A stretch of 64,000 nucleotides of DNA from positions 161,567 to 225,566 of the forward strand of contig NZ_BOPZ01000002.1 in assembly GCF_018332455.1 (NCBI RefSeq). The letters run 5' to 3'. The position numbers and the translations under genes were made by a program. The notes under the pieces were generated by a model. It made no database searches, was not told where the DNA came from, and worked only from the letters and a program-made list of their open reading frames with translations. This document shows, piece by piece, positions 53,734-63,452 of the stretch. Source of the stretch: Clostridium polyendosporum. GTDB taxonomy: Bacteria > Bacillota > Clostridia > Clostridiales > Clostridiaceae. Position 1 is the first letter of the stretch; every line of letters begins with the position of its first letter.

Positions 53734-54432
53734 ATGTAATTAGCACTGTTAAGTACCAACTGCTTAATTATAATAACATGAATTTAACTTAATAGCAACA
53801 TGTATTTTTATAAATTTTCAGGAATATGGATTGGTCAGTAAAATAATATTTAATTATTGTGGAAAACTAGAAACAATTATAATAATAAGTAAAGAAACTA
53901 AAAAGTGTATGTGCGGTAATGTATAGGATATAGTCTTATAAAGAAATTTCACGGCATCACATAAAATGACATGCTTCTTTATAAATAATTTCAATTTTTA
54001 ATTTAATATGAATTTGTATATCCTAAATTATAAATTCAGTTATGAAGTTGTTTATGCATTATGAAAATGTTTACTTATAACAATTAGAGCTAATAAAAAT
54101 GTAAAACATTGTAGAAATTTATAAAAATAAGGTTTATAATATAATTGCATCAGTTTGGGCTGATGCAATTTTGGGGTTTTGATTGATGCAATTTTTTGCT
54201 TTAGAGAATAAAAATAAAATGGCAAAGGAAATCCTAATAGCATATAATTAGAAGATAAATCATAGGAAGTTTACAAGTCAAGGCTCTATGGAATTGGATG
54301 AACTAAAGGAGGCATTAGGTGACATAAGTTAGAATTTAAGTTCTGTAATTAAGCATTAATTAGAAAATTAATAAAATAAGTAATTGATGCTAAATAATAA
54401 ATTGTGATAATTGTTAAAGGAGTTGAATTGTT
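53734..54432. other. Long intergenic region before pyruvate carboxylase
   Basis: Contains a TGAAGTTGTTTATC repeat half-site (54034-54058), a terminator-like hairpin TTGCATCAG/CTGATGCAA with TTTT (54145-54172), and a short frame ending ELDELKEALGDIS and a stop at about 54332, possibly the tail of a lost gene. A 63-codon minus-strand frame at 54052-54243 crosses the hairpin and is not credible. Confidence 0.45.
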
Positions 54433-57400
54433 TTGGAAAAAAAGTTTAAAAAGGTATTAGTAGCCAATAGAGGAGAAATTGCAATAAGAATTTTCAGAGC
54501 TTGTCATGAACTTGGTATAAGAACAGTTGCTATATATTCAGAGGAAGATAAGTTATCTCTTTTTAGAACTAAGGCAGATGAGTCATATCTAATTGGCAAA
54601 AATAAAGGACCTGTAGAAGCTTATTTAAATATTGATGAGATTATTAGCCTTGCATTAAAAAAAGGTGTTGATGCAATACATCCAGGATATGGATTCCTTT
54701 CTGAAAACTCTGAGTTTGCAAAAAAGTGTGAAGAGTGTGGTATAGAGTTTATCGGTCCAAATGCAGAAATGATGGATAAACTAGGAGATAAGATTAAATC
54801 AAAAATAGTAGCTAAAAGTGTTGGAGTACCAGTAATCCCAGGCGTTGAGAAGCCTATAGCTTCAGAAGAAGAAGCAAAACAGTTTGCAGCAAGTTGTGGA
54901 TACCCTGTTATGTTAAAAGCTGCTGCAGGTGGTGGCGGTAGAGGAATGAGAATAGTAAGAAGTGAAGATGAACTTCTTACTGCTTTTAGAAGTGCTAAAA
55001 ATGAAGCGAAAAAAGCTTTCGGTATAGATGATATATTTATTGAAAAATACTTAGAAGGTCCTAAACATATTGAAGTTCAAGTTCTTGGAGATAAATATGG
55101 AAACATAGTACATCTTTATGAAAGAGATTGTTCCATACAAAGAAGACATCAAAAGGTTATTGAACTAAGTCCAGCATTATCTTTATCTGAAGAAAAGAGA
55201 GAGGCTATATGCGCTGATGCATTAAAAATAGCTAAGTCTGTAAATTACAGAAGTGCAGGAACATTAGAATTTTTAGTAGATATGCATGGTGACCATTATT
55301 TTATAGAAATGAATCCAAGAATACAGGTAGAACATACTGTAACAGAAATGACTACAGGAATAGATATAGTTCAAAGCCAAATTTTAATAGCAGAAGGTCG
55401 AGCACTAAATTCTAAAGAAATAGGCATTTATTCTCAAGATGATGTAAAACCAAGAGGATATGCAATTCAATGTAGAGTAACTACAGAAGATCCTTCAAAT
55501 AATTTCGCGCCAGATACAGGAAGAATTGATGTTTATAGATCAGGTTCTGGTTTTGGTATAAGACTTGATGGAGGAAATGGGTTTGCAGGTGCAGTAATAA
55601 GTCCGTATTATGACAGCTTACTTGTAAAAACTACGGCTTATTCAAGAACCTTTGAAGATGCAGTTAGAAAATCCATAAGAGCGATAAAGGAAATTACTAT
55701 TACTGGAGTTAAGACAAATGTTGACTTTTTAATAAACGTATTAAATGATCAGAAATTCCAAAATGGTGAGTGTGATACTAACTTTATTGCAGAAAATCCA
55801 CAATTATTTGATATAGTACCAAGAACTGATGAAGAATACAGAATTCTGAAATTTGTTGGTGAAAAGATAGTAAATGAGACTAAGGGTAATAAAATAGGTT
55901 ATGACGTACCAGTGATTCCAAAGCTAGATAAGATTACAGATGTTAGTGGAACAAAGCAAATATTAGATGCAGGTGGTCCTGATGCAGTTGTTAAATGGAT
56001 AAAGGAGCAAAAGAAACTTCTGCTTACAGATACAACTATGAGAGATGCTCAGCAGTCTCTGATGGCTACTAGAGTAAGAAGCAGAGATATGTTAAAGATT
56101 GCAGATGCAACTTCTGTGTTTGGTAAGGATTTATTCTCACTTGAAATGTGGGGAGGAGCTACATTTGATACTGCATATAGATTTTTAAAGGAATCTCCAT
56201 GGGAGAGACTTGAAGAGTTGAGAAAAAGAATACCTAATGTTTTATTCCAAATGCTTATTAGAGGTGCAAACGGTGTAGGATATAAGAACTATCCTGATAA
56301 TGTTATAAGAGAGTTTATCAGAGAGTCTTCAGCAACAGGAATTGATGTATTTAGAATTTTTGACTCATTGAATTGGTTAAAAGGTATTGAAGTATCATTA
56401 GATGAGGTTTTAAAGTGTGGTAAGTTAGCGGAAGTTTGTATATGCTACACAGGAGATATTTTAAATACTAAAAGAGATAAATATAGCCTTCAATACTATG
56501 TAAATATGGCCAAAGAAATCGAAAAGATGGGTGCACATATACTTGCTATAAAAGATATGTCAGCTTTACTTAAGCCTTATGCTGCTGTTGAGCTTATAAA
56601 GGCATTAAAGCAAGAAATTTCAATACCAATTCATTTGCATACCCATGATACTACTGGTAATGGTGTTGCAACTGCTCTAATGGCTGCGGAGGCAGGAGTA
56701 GATATAATAGATACAACATTTAACAGTATGTCAGGACTTACAAGTCAGCCTGCATTAAATTCAATTGTAGCAGCTCTTGAGAATACGAATAGAGATACTG
56801 GTATAAATCTAAATGAAATTCAAAAGTTATCTGATTATTGGGGTGCTGTAAGACCTGTTTATAGTCAGTTTGAATCAGATTTAAAATCAGGAAGTGCTGA
56901 AATTTATAGATATGAAATACCTGGTGGACAGTATTCAAATTTAAAACCGCAGGTAGAAAGCTTTGGTCTTGGTCATAGATTTAATGATATAAAAGAGATG
57001 TACAGAAAAGTAAATGATATGGTAGGAGATATAGTAAAGGTTACTCCTTCTTCAAAAATGGTAGGAGATTTAGCAATCTTTATGGTTAAAAATGATTTAA
57101 CTCCTGAAAATATATATGAAAAAGCAAGCAATATGGCTTTCCCAGATTCTGTAGTTTCATATTTTAAAGGAATGATGGGTCAGCCTATGGGCGGATTCCC
57201 AGAGGAACTTCAAAAACTTGTTTTAAAAGAAGTGGAACCTATAACTTGTAGGCCAGGAGAATTATTACCAGCAGAGGATTTTGATAAGATTGAGAATTAT
57301 CTAAAAGAAAAATATAGATATAATCCATCTAAGAAGGATTTAATAAGTTACGCTTTATATCCAGATGTATTTGAGGATTATCTAAAATTTGTTTTAGAGT

Positions 57401-57873
57401 ATGGTGACTTAAGCCGTATGAGCAGTGATGTATTCTTCCATGGACTAGCTGAAGGAGAAACAAGTGAAATAGAAGTTGGAGAAGGTAGAGTATTAATTAC
57501 TCAATTCTTGGAACTAGGTAAATTAGATGCAGAGGGAAATAGAAGTCTAGAATTTGAGATCAACGGAAATAGAAGAGAAATAAAAATACATGATAAAGCT
57601 GAGACAGTTAGAACTAATGGAGGGAAGAGTATTGCTTCAAAAATGGCGGATCCTTCAAATAAACTAGAAGTAGGAGCAAGTATCCCAGGAACTATACTTA
57701 AGGTACTTGTTAAAGATGGTGATGAAGTTAAGAAAGGCCAAAGTTTAATTGTAATAGAAGCAATGAAAATGGAAACAAATGTTGTTGCTGCTAGCGAAGG
57801 CACTATTGAAACTGTATTTGTAGAAGAAGGACAGCAAGTTAAGGCAGGAGAATTACTAATAAAAGTAAAATAG
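54433..57873 (+). CDS. pyc: Pyruvate carboxylase
   Basis: Biotin enzyme that carboxylates pyruvate to oxaloacetate with ATP and bicarbonate, the main anaplerotic step. A single 1146-residue chain has biotin carboxylase (about 1-450: VLVANRGEIAIRIFRA, GGGGRGMRIV, NPRIQVEHTVTE), carboxyltransferase (about 530-1000: TTMRDAQQSLMATRVR, AIKDMSALLKPYAA with the catalytic Lys region) and biotin carrier (VIEAMKMETN, Lys biotinylated). The start is TTG 54433, ten bases after AAAGGAG, giving MEKKFKKVLVANRGE. It is monocistronic with a terminator behind it. Confidence 0.96.
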   Translation: MEKKFKKVLVANRGEIAIRIFRACHELGIRTVAIYSEEDKLSLFRTKADESYLIGKNKGPVEAYLNIDEIISLALKKGVDAIHPGYGFLSENSEFAKKCEECGIEFIGPNAEMMDKLGDKIKSKIVAKSVGVPVIPGVEKPIASEEEAKQFAASCGYPVMLKAAAGGGGRGMRIVRSEDELLTAFRSAKNEAKKAFGIDDIFIEKYLEGPKHIEVQVLGDKYGNIVHLYERDCSIQRRHQKVIELSPALSLSEEKREAICADALKIAKSVNYRSAGTLEFLVDMHGDHYFIEMNPRIQVEHTVTEMTTGIDIVQSQILIAEGRALNSKEIGIYSQDDVKPRGYAIQCRVTTEDPSNNFAPDTGRIDVYRSGSGFGIRLDGGNGFAGAVISPYYDSLLVKTTAYSRTFEDAVRKSIRAIKEITITGVKTNVDFLINVLNDQKFQNGECDTNFIAENPQLFDIVPRTDEEYRILKFVGEKIVNETKGNKIGYDVPVIPKLDKITDVSGTKQILDAGGPDAVVKWIKEQKKLLLTDTTMRDAQQSLMATRVRSRDMLKIADATSVFGKDLFSLEMWGGATFDTAYRFLKESPWERLEELRKRIPNVLFQMLIRGANGVGYKNYPDNVIREFIRESSATGIDVFRIFDSLNWLKGIEVSLDEVLKCGKLAEVCICYTGDILNTKRDKYSLQYYVNMAKEIEKMGAHILAIKDMSALLKPYAAVELIKALKQEISIPIHLHTHDTTGNGVATALMAAEAGVDIIDTTFNSMSGLTSQPALNSIVAALENTNRDTGINLNEIQKLSDYWGAVRPVYSQFESDLKSGSAEIYRYEIPGGQYSNLKPQVESFGLGHRFNDIKEMYRKVNDMVGDIVKVTPSSKMVGDLAIFMVKNDLTPENIYEKASNMAFPDSVVSYFKGMMGQPMGGFPEELQKLVLKEVEPITCRPGELLPAEDFDKIENYLKEKYRYNPSKKDLISYALYPDVFEDYLKFVLEYGDLSRMSSDVFFHGLAEGETSEIEVGEGRVLITQFLELGKLDAEGNRSLEFEINGNRREIKIHDKAETVRTNGGKSIASKMADPSNKLEVGASIPGTILKVLVKDGDEVKKGQSLIVIEAMKMETNVVAASEGTIETVFVEEGQQVKAGELLIKVK

Positions 57874-57909
57874 CATATAGATATAAGTAAGCTTCCTATA
57901 TAAAATAAA

Positions 57910-57940
57910 AACAACCAGCAGCAATGTTGGTTGTTTTTAT
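57910..57940 (+). terminator. Intrinsic terminator of pyc
   Basis: AACAACCA pairs with TGGTTGTT around 10 nt and is followed by TTTATT. The next base begins copy 2 of the two-hairpin repeat. Confidence 0.8.
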
Positions 57941-58006
57941 TGCTGTCACTTTACGAAGTGAAATTTACCTAAAAGTTAATAGATTCGATACTTCTTAACT
58001 TTTATT
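57941..58006 (+). repeat. Dispersed two-hairpin repeat, copy 2
   Basis: Begins TGCTGTCACTTTACGAAGTG and keeps exactly the same internal spacing as copy 1 (second stem 30 bp after the start). The second stem is AAAAGTTAA.. with ..TTAACTTTT, its upper part weakened. Confidence 0.75.
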
Positions 58007-58090
58007 AATCCGTACAGTAGCCTTCATCTTTTATCACATAATCATTTAATACTAGTGGAACAACTGCAAGTTATAGTATTAGCTTGCAGT

Positions 58091-58118
58091 TTGACAGTTC
58101 CCGTTACATTAATATACA
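58091..58118 (+). promoter_or_regulatory. Promoter of MarR regulator gene
   Basis: TTGACA, 16 bp, TATACA, 33 bp before GTG 58151. A 9-bp hairpin (AACTGCAAG/CTTGCAGTT) directly upstream at 58065-58093 could mark an operator or a terminator. Confidence 0.5.
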
Positions 58119-58150
58119 ATAGGTATATTATAGGTATGAGGTGAGTAAAT

Positions 58151-58564
58151 GTGGAATTAAATGAGTGCATTAACTTTTTGCTGGCGAAATCTCAGAATAC
58201 AGTGCTTCAATATTTTAGGGCCAGTCTTGCTCAATTCAACGTAACTCCAGTTCAATATGGGATTTTAAAATGTCTTTGGGATGAATCGCCCCAAACTCCT
58301 AAGCAAATTGCTAAGGTTTTAGACTTAGATGCTTCAACAATTACTGGTATACTTGATAGGATGGAAGATAAAGGGTTAATTAGCAGAACTCCTAATCCAG
58401 ATGACCGAAGGACACTTAGATTAATAATTACTGATTCTGGTTTAAAATTACGAGAACCAATAGAAGCAGTCATAGAAGAATCCAATAAATATATATTAGA
58501 TAAATTTAGTAAGGATGAACAAGAGCAGTTAAAACAGTTGTTGAGAAGAATTACAAATAATTAA
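58151..58564 (+). CDS. MarR-family transcriptional regulator
   Basis: A 137-residue winged-helix repressor starting with GTG behind GAGGTGAG. The core TPKQIAKVLDLDASTITGIL is the recognition-helix region, followed by the wing NPDDRRTLRLIIT; the DRR of the wing is the DNA-contacting MarR signature. The next gene, a flavin/pyridoxamine-oxidase-like protein, has a 28-bp palindrome over its -35 box, a likely target. Ligand unknown. Confidence 0.9.
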   Translation: MELNECINFLLAKSQNTVLQYFRASLAQFNVTPVQYGILKCLWDESPQTPKQIAKVLDLDASTITGILDRMEDKGLISRTPNPDDRRTLRLIITDSGLKLREPIEAVIEESNKYILDKFSKDEQEQLKQLLRRITNN

Positions 58565-58576
58565 ACTATATAAAAG

Positions 58577-58639
58577 TATTACTTCACAAAGTGAAATCTG
58601 GCTAAAAGTGAATAGGTTTAATACCTATTCACTTTTATT
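58577..58639 (+). repeat. Dispersed two-hairpin repeat, copy 3
   Basis: CTTCACAAAGTGAAATCTGG followed by a perfect 13-bp stem (AAAAGTGAATAGG with complement) around TTTAATA and a T-rich end. Compared with copy 1 both arms changed together (TTAA to TGAA, TTAA to TTCA). Doubles as terminator for the MarR gene. Confidence 0.8.
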
Positions 58640-58661
58640 TACAGTAATATTTCTTTTAAAA

Positions 58662-58689
58662 GCAAATAGTTTGTTGACAAATTATTTGC
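58662..58689. promoter_or_regulatory. 28-bp palindromic operator overlapping a TTGACA promoter
   Basis: Arms GCAAATA.TTTGT and ACAAA.TATTTGC are perfect apart from one position each and the centre (12 of 14 pairs). The -35 TTGACA (58674-58679) lies inside, and TAAAAT follows at 58697 with 17-bp spacing. It probably binds the MarR protein encoded just upstream. Confidence 0.7.
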
Positions 58690-58732
58690 ATACAAATAAA
58701 ATAGAATAAGAAGAAATAAGGGGGGAAGTTCA

Positions 58733-59182
58733 TTGAGTAAAATTTTGGGTAGTTCTATGCCTCAGCAAATAGTTGAATTATTTAACAAGGAATTAATTAC
58801 AGTGTTGGTATCAACCGTTACTGAAGAAGGGTTTCCACATGCTATGCCTGTTCATCTAATGGCGGCTCCAGATGACAAAACTATTCGCATGGCATTAATG
58901 AAAAAACATCAAACAACAGTAAACATAAAGAATAACGGAAAAGCACTTATTTCAGTTTTAGAAGGTTCAGATATAGCAATAGGGATAAAGGGAACAGCTA
59001 GGGTTGTCAGGGAACCAATGGAAGGTAATGATGTAATGTGCATGGTTGAATTTAAGGTTGAAGAAATAAAGAGTGACACAACTCCTACAGTTATAGTTAC
59101 TGATGGTATTCGCAGTAAACATAGAACTGAAAAAACAGAGATTTTTTTTAGAAGCATGTTTGATGAATTGTATAAAGACTAA
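58733..59182 (+). CDS. Pyridoxamine-5'-phosphate-oxidase-like flavin-binding protein
   Basis: A 149-residue split-barrel protein of the PNPOx-like family: LITVLVSTVTEEGFPHAMPV, then TIRMALMKKHQTTVNIKNNG and ISVLEGSDIAIGIKGTARVV are the typical FMN-binding strands. It is too short to be a true pyridoxamine oxidase; small members bind FMN, F420 or heme. It starts with TTG behind GGGGGG. Its promoter is covered by a palindrome likely bound by the neighbouring MarR protein, which suggests an induced reductase or stress protein. Confidence 0.85.
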   Translation: MSKILGSSMPQQIVELFNKELITVLVSTVTEEGFPHAMPVHLMAAPDDKTIRMALMKKHQTTVNIKNNGKALISVLEGSDIAIGIKGTARVVREPMEGNDVMCMVEFKVEEIKSDTTPTVIVTDGIRSKHRTEKTEIFFRSMFDELYKD

Positions 59183-59206
59183 CTTTGTTAAGACGGTTTT
59201 AAGGAA

Positions 59207-59255
59207 AAACTATTATGATTAAGCATTTGTCTGTAATCATAATAGTTTTATATTT
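59207..59255 (+). terminator. Intrinsic terminator of PNPOx-like gene
   Basis: Perfect 15-bp stem AAACTATTATGATTA with complement around 12 nt, followed by TATATTTTT. Confidence 0.85.
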
Positions 59256-59288
59256 TTGTAATTAAAACCAAATTTTGGGAGTATACTA

Positions 59289-59317
59289 TTTACATCTTAT
59301 CAATCGTATTATAATAT
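59289..59317 (+). promoter_or_regulatory. Promoter of MarR-ABC exporter operon
   Basis: TTTACA, 17 bp, TAATAT. The double palindrome at 59321 starts four bases downstream and would cover the transcription start. Confidence 0.6.
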
Positions 59318-59320
59318 ATA

Positions 59321-59357
59321 AATAGTTAGATATCTAATAATTAGAATTCTAACTATT
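59321..59357. promoter_or_regulatory. Double-palindrome MarR operator
   Basis: Two 12-bp perfect palindromes, TTAGATATCTAA (59326-59337) and TTAGAATTCTAA (59341-59352), lie three bases apart inside an outer 10-bp inverted repeat AATAGTTAGA/TCTAACTATT. The position directly after the -10 box fits repression by the MarR protein encoded at 59412. Confidence 0.7.
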
Positions 59358-59411
59358 AGAGTAACATCTTTTAGGTATACTATATTTACAATTAATTGGG
59401 GGCGTAAAAAT

Positions 59412-59864
59412 ATGAAAGACGGAACAGATTATATAAGAACTGAAACCTTACATATGGCACTTATAAAGGTACTTAGAGTTCATAAGCGTAGGGCTAATTC
59501 AGAGTTCTGTAAGATTGGAATGACTCAAGGGCAACCAAAAATACTGGATTTTCTGTCAGAAAGTGATGGGTGTATTCAAAGAGAGTTAGCAGAGAATTGC
59601 AATATAGAACCTGCAACCGTTACCAGTTTATTAGCTAGCATGGAGAAGGCTGGACTTATTTATAGAACTCAAAATTCAAAAGATAAGCGCGTACTTAATG
59701 TTTTTTTAACAGATAAGGGGAAAGTGCGACAGAAAGAAGTAGAAAAAGTATTTAATTTGATGGACGAGGAGTGTTTTCAGGGATTTTCGGAGGAAGAAAA
59801 AGTTCAAACAATGAGGATTTTGAACAAGATTTATGAGAATATGATAAGAAAGGAAAGGGGATAA
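59412..59864 (+). CDS. MarR-family regulator of ABC exporter
   Basis: A 150-residue winged-helix repressor: FCKIGMTQGQPKILDFLSE, recognition segment CNIEPATVTSLLASME, wing NSKDKRVLNVFLT. It starts behind TTGGGGGC and its stop overlaps the first ABC exporter gene by one base (TAATG). Such MarR-ABC pair operons are usually drug or peptide exporters induced by their substrate. It probably binds the double palindrome in its own promoter. Confidence 0.9.
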   Translation: MKDGTDYIRTETLHMALIKVLRVHKRRANSEFCKIGMTQGQPKILDFLSESDGCIQRELAENCNIEPATVTSLLASMEKAGLIYRTQNSKDKRVLNVFLTDKGKVRQKEVEKVFNLMDEECFQGFSEEEKVQTMRILNKIYENMIRKERG

Positions 59865-61594
59865 TGTTTAAATTATTAAAATATTTGAAAGGACCATCAA
59901 TAATATGTGCTATTATAGCTCCTATTATGATGTTTATAGAGGTAGTCATGGACTTGATGCAGCCTAAACTTATGGCGGATATCATTGATATAGGGGTTGC
60001 AAGTAGGAATACTTCATACGTTATTTCTATAGGTGGAAAAATGATATTTGTAGCATTAATAGGTCTTATAGGCGGAGCCGCTTGTTCAGTATTTGCATCC
60101 GTTGCAGCTATGAGTATGGGAGAAAAATTAAGGCAAGGTCTTTTTGATAAAATACAGACTCTATCATTTTTAGAGTTAGATAAATTTAAGAGTTCATCAC
60201 TTATTACAAGACTCACAAATGATGTAACACAAGTTCAACATATGATGTTAATGGGTCTAAGAATCATGGTTAGAGCACCTCTTATATGTATAGGTGGATT
60301 TATTATGGCTGTTGCTTTAAGTCCTAAGTTATCACTTATATTTTTAGTAGCAGTACCTGTGATTTTGGTAGCGGTTATACTTATTCTTAAAAAATCATTT
60401 CCATTATTTTTATCAGTACAAGAAAGAATAGATAGCGTTAATGATGTTATCCGTGAAAGCATATTAGGAGTTCGTGTTATTAAAGCATTTACTATAGAGA
60501 ATAAGCAAGCAGAAAGATTTGATGAAGTTAATTACGATTTAATGGATAAAAGTATTAAAGCTCAAAATATGAATATGATATTATGGCCAGTTGTAACTTT
60601 AGCAATGAACTTAAGTGTTATTGGGGTATTATGGTTTGGCGGTAATATGGCTAATAAAGGTATGATTGAAATAGGTAAAATTATGGCTTTTATAAATTAT
60701 CTTTTACAAATTATGAATTCTCTTATGATGGTAGTTATGCTTGTTTTAAACTTTTCTCGTGCAAAAGCTTCAGCAGATAGAATAAATGAAGTATTAAACA
60801 CTACATCATCTATTCAAGATAATAAAAATTCAGTTAAAATGACAGGCTTTGATATAGAATTTAAAGATGTTTCTTTTAAATATAATGAACATGGTGATTA
60901 TGTGTTAAAAAATATATCCTTTAAGGTAAAAGAGGGAGAGAAAATAGGAATTATTGGAGCGACAGGTTCAGGAAAAAGCTCTTTTGTAAGTTTAATTCCA
61001 AGGCTTTATGATGCAACCGAGGGACAAGTTCTTATAGGTGGAGTTGATGTTAAGAAGTTAAAATTAAAAGAACTTAGAGATAACATAGGAGTTATTCTAC
61101 AGGATAGTATTTTATTTTCAGGAACTATTGAAGATAATTTAAAGTTTGGCAATGATCATGCAGATATGGAATTGATGGAGAATGCAGCGCGTGATGCTCA
61201 AGCTCATGAGTTTATTACTGTAAAAGAACATACTTATAAAAGTGTTGTAGAACAAAGAGGTAAAAATTTATCAGGAGGGCAAAAACAACGTCTTTCTATT
61301 GCAAGAACTCTAATAAGAAATCCTAAAATTCTTATAATGGATGATTCTACAAGTGCCCTTGATATGGCAACAGAAGCAAAGCTTCAAAGTAGTATAAAGA
61401 ATAGAATGGCCAATAGTACGGTATTAATAATTGCTCAAAGAATTTCAGGAGTAATGGATGCTGATAAGATAATAGTTTTAGATGATGGTAAAATATCAGC
61501 GGTTGGTAATCATAAAGAATTATTAAAAGATAATGATATTTATAGTAGCATAGCAGTTTCACAATTAGGTGAGGAGGTGCTTTCTAATGTCTAA
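59864..61594 (+). CDS. ABC exporter half-transporter with degenerate catalytic site
   Basis: Six-helix ABC exporter fused to an ATPase, 576 residues. Nucleotide-binding domain: Walker A GATGSGKSS, Q-loop VILQDSILFSGT, signature [10 protein letters not shown], Walker B ILIMDDSTSALD, switch AQRIS. Walker B ends in Asp where active sites have Glu, and the switch position is Gln where His is normal, so its own ATP site is degenerate. The partner gene overlaps by eight bases and has the complementary features, as expected of a heterodimer of the TM287/288 or BmrCD kind. Substrate unknown, probably a drug or lipid-like compound. Confidence 0.92.
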   Translation: MFKLLKYLKGPSIICAIIAPIMMFIEVVMDLMQPKLMADIIDIGVASRNTSYVISIGGKMIFVALIGLIGGAACSVFASVAAMSMGEKLRQGLFDKIQTLSFLELDKFKSSSLITRLTNDVTQVQHMMLMGLRIMVRAPLICIGGFIMAVALSPKLSLIFLVAVPVILVAVILILKKSFPLFLSVQERIDSVNDVIRESILGVRVIKAFTIENKQAERFDEVNYDLMDKSIKAQNMNMILWPVVTLAMNLSVIGVLWFGGNMANKGMIEIGKIMAFINYLLQIMNSLMMVVMLVLNFSRAKASADRINEVLNTTSSIQDNKNSVKMTGFDIEFKDVSFKYNEHGDYVLKNISFKVKEGEKIGIIGATGSGKSSFVSLIPRLYDATEGQVLIGGVDVKKLKLKELRDNIGVILQDSILFSGTIEDNLKFGNDHADMELMENAARDAQAHEFITVKEHTYKSVVEQRGKNLSGGQKQRLSIARTLIRNPKILIMDDSTSALDMATEAKLQSSIKNRMANSTVLIIAQRISGVMDADKIIVLDDGKISAVGNHKELLKDNDIYSSIAVSQLGEEVLSNV

Positions 61595-63410
61595 TCATAA
61601 GGAGCAGTTTGTAGTTAGACCTGGGGGTAATCCTATGAGAAGATTTAATAAAAAACCTGAAAAACTTAAAAATGCTAAGAGTACAATAAAAAGATTATTA
61701 AGCTACTTAGGAAATAAGAAAGGAATAATAGTATTAGTATTTTTACTTTCATTAGTAGCAACTACAATAAATATTGTTGGTACTAGATTAAACGGATATA
61801 CGGTAGATAATTTTATTGAAAATGGAGATATGATAGGACTTACAAACATTTGTATAGTATTAGTAATTATCTATCTTATAAGTGTTACTTCAACATATAT
61901 TCAAAATAGATTTATGGTTAGTATAGCACAGAGAACCACCTCAGATATAAGAAGAGATTTGTTTGGAAATATGCAAAAGCTTCCTTTAAAGTACTTTGAT
62001 ACTCATTCAAGTGGAGATTTAATGAGCAGACTTACAAATGATGTTGATAACATAAATATAACATTGTCTCAGAATGTAACTCAACTTTTCTCAGGAGTAG
62101 TAAATATAGCAGGAATGTTTGTAGCAATGATACTTCTAAGCCCCAGACTGACACTGGTAGGATCTATAGCAATACCACTTATGTTCATAATGACAAGAAT
62201 TATTGTTAATAAAACCCAACCTTTCTTTATAAAGCAGCAAAAAGAGTTAGGTAATCTAAATGGATATATAGAAGAAATGATATCAGGGCAAAAGGCTGTA
62301 TTATTATTCTCTCAAGAGGAGCATGTTAAGGAGGAGTTTTCAAAAATAAATAAAAGACTTACAAGGAGTGCTATATTTGCCCAAGCTTTATCAGGATTTA
62401 TGGGACCTGTTAATAACTTCATAAATAATCTTACCTATTTGATTGTAGCTGTATGCGGAGGATATTTTATTCTTTCTGGAATGAATATAACGATAGGAGT
62501 AGTATTTGCCTTTATACTTTACATGAGAAATTTTACTCGTCCACTTAATGAAATACTTAATATATTCAATACTATACAATCTGCATTAGCTGGTGCTGAA
62601 CGGGTATTTGAAGTTATTGATGAATCTAAGGAAGAGGATACTGAAGAAGCAAGGGATGTTGATAATATATATGGAAAAGTTACTTTAAATGATGTAAACT
62701 TCTCATATACCAAGGAAAAACAAATACTTAAAAATATAAATTTAACTGCTAAAAAAGGACAAACTATAGCTATAGTAGGGCCAACTGGCTCAGGAAAAAC
62801 AACAATAATAAATTTATTAACGAAGTTCTATGATATAGACAGCGGAGAGATTGCAATTGATGATGAGAATATAAAAAATATAAAAAGAGGCAGCCTTAGA
62901 AAATCAATATCAATGGTGTTGCAAGATACTTTTTTATTTTCTGACAGTGTACGTGAAAATATAAGATATGGAAGATTAAGCGCTACAGATGAAGAAGTTG
63001 AGCAGACTGCAAAACTTGCAAATGCCCATTCATTTATAAGGCAATTACCAGAGGGCTATGATACTATTTTATCTGATAATGGTGGTAATATATCACATGG
63101 ACAACGTCAGCTATTAGCAATTGCAAGAGCTATATTAGCACAATCCTCAATTCTTATTCTTGATGAAGCAACATCATCAATTGATACTCGTACTGAAGTA
63201 GCTATACAAAAGGCACTGTTAAACTTAATGGAAGGTAAGACTACTTTTGTCATAGCACATAGATTAAGCACTATAAGAAATGCAGATCAAATACTTGCAA
63301 TAAAAGATGGGCAGATAATTGAACGAGGAACACATAATGAACTTATAAAAAAGGATGGTTTTTATGCTGAGCTTTATAAAAGCCAGTTTAAAACTGGAAT
63401 GAGTTTATAA
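61587..63410 (+). CDS. ABC exporter half-transporter, catalytic partner
   Basis: Second half of the heterodimeric exporter, 607 residues: a 40-residue basic N-terminal extension, six helices, then the ATPase with Walker A GPTGSGKTT, Walker B ILILDEATSSID with catalytic Glu, and switch His in IAHRLST. The signature reads ISHGQRQLL, His replacing the first Gly of LSGGQ. In the dimer this altered signature faces the degenerate site of the partner, so one site is consensus and the other not. The start is ATG 61587, nine bases after GAGGAGG; GTG 61569 lacks a site. Confidence 0.93.
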   Translation: MSNHKEQFVVRPGGNPMRRFNKKPEKLKNAKSTIKRLLSYLGNKKGIIVLVFLLSLVATTINIVGTRLNGYTVDNFIENGDMIGLTNICIVLVIIYLISVTSTYIQNRFMVSIAQRTTSDIRRDLFGNMQKLPLKYFDTHSSGDLMSRLTNDVDNINITLSQNVTQLFSGVVNIAGMFVAMILLSPRLTLVGSIAIPLMFIMTRIIVNKTQPFFIKQQKELGNLNGYIEEMISGQKAVLLFSQEEHVKEEFSKINKRLTRSAIFAQALSGFMGPVNNFINNLTYLIVAVCGGYFILSGMNITIGVVFAFILYMRNFTRPLNEILNIFNTIQSALAGAERVFEVIDESKEEDTEEARDVDNIYGKVTLNDVNFSYTKEKQILKNINLTAKKGQTIAIVGPTGSGKTTIINLLTKFYDIDSGEIAIDDENIKNIKRGSLRKSISMVLQDTFLFSDSVRENIRYGRLSATDEEVEQTAKLANAHSFIRQLPEGYDTILSDNGGNISHGQRQLLAIARAILAQSSILILDEATSSIDTRTEVAIQKALLNLMEGKTTFVIAHRLSTIRNADQILAIKDGQIIERGTHNELIKKDGFYAELYKSQFKTGMSL

Positions 63411-63452
63411 TTTTTTAAAATTGATAGGATGTCATATGGTTTATAGAAATAT

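Noticed and set aside
54052..54243. 63-codon minus-strand frame before pyc
   Set aside because: Crosses a terminator-like hairpin and has low-complexity AT-rich composition with no ribosome site.
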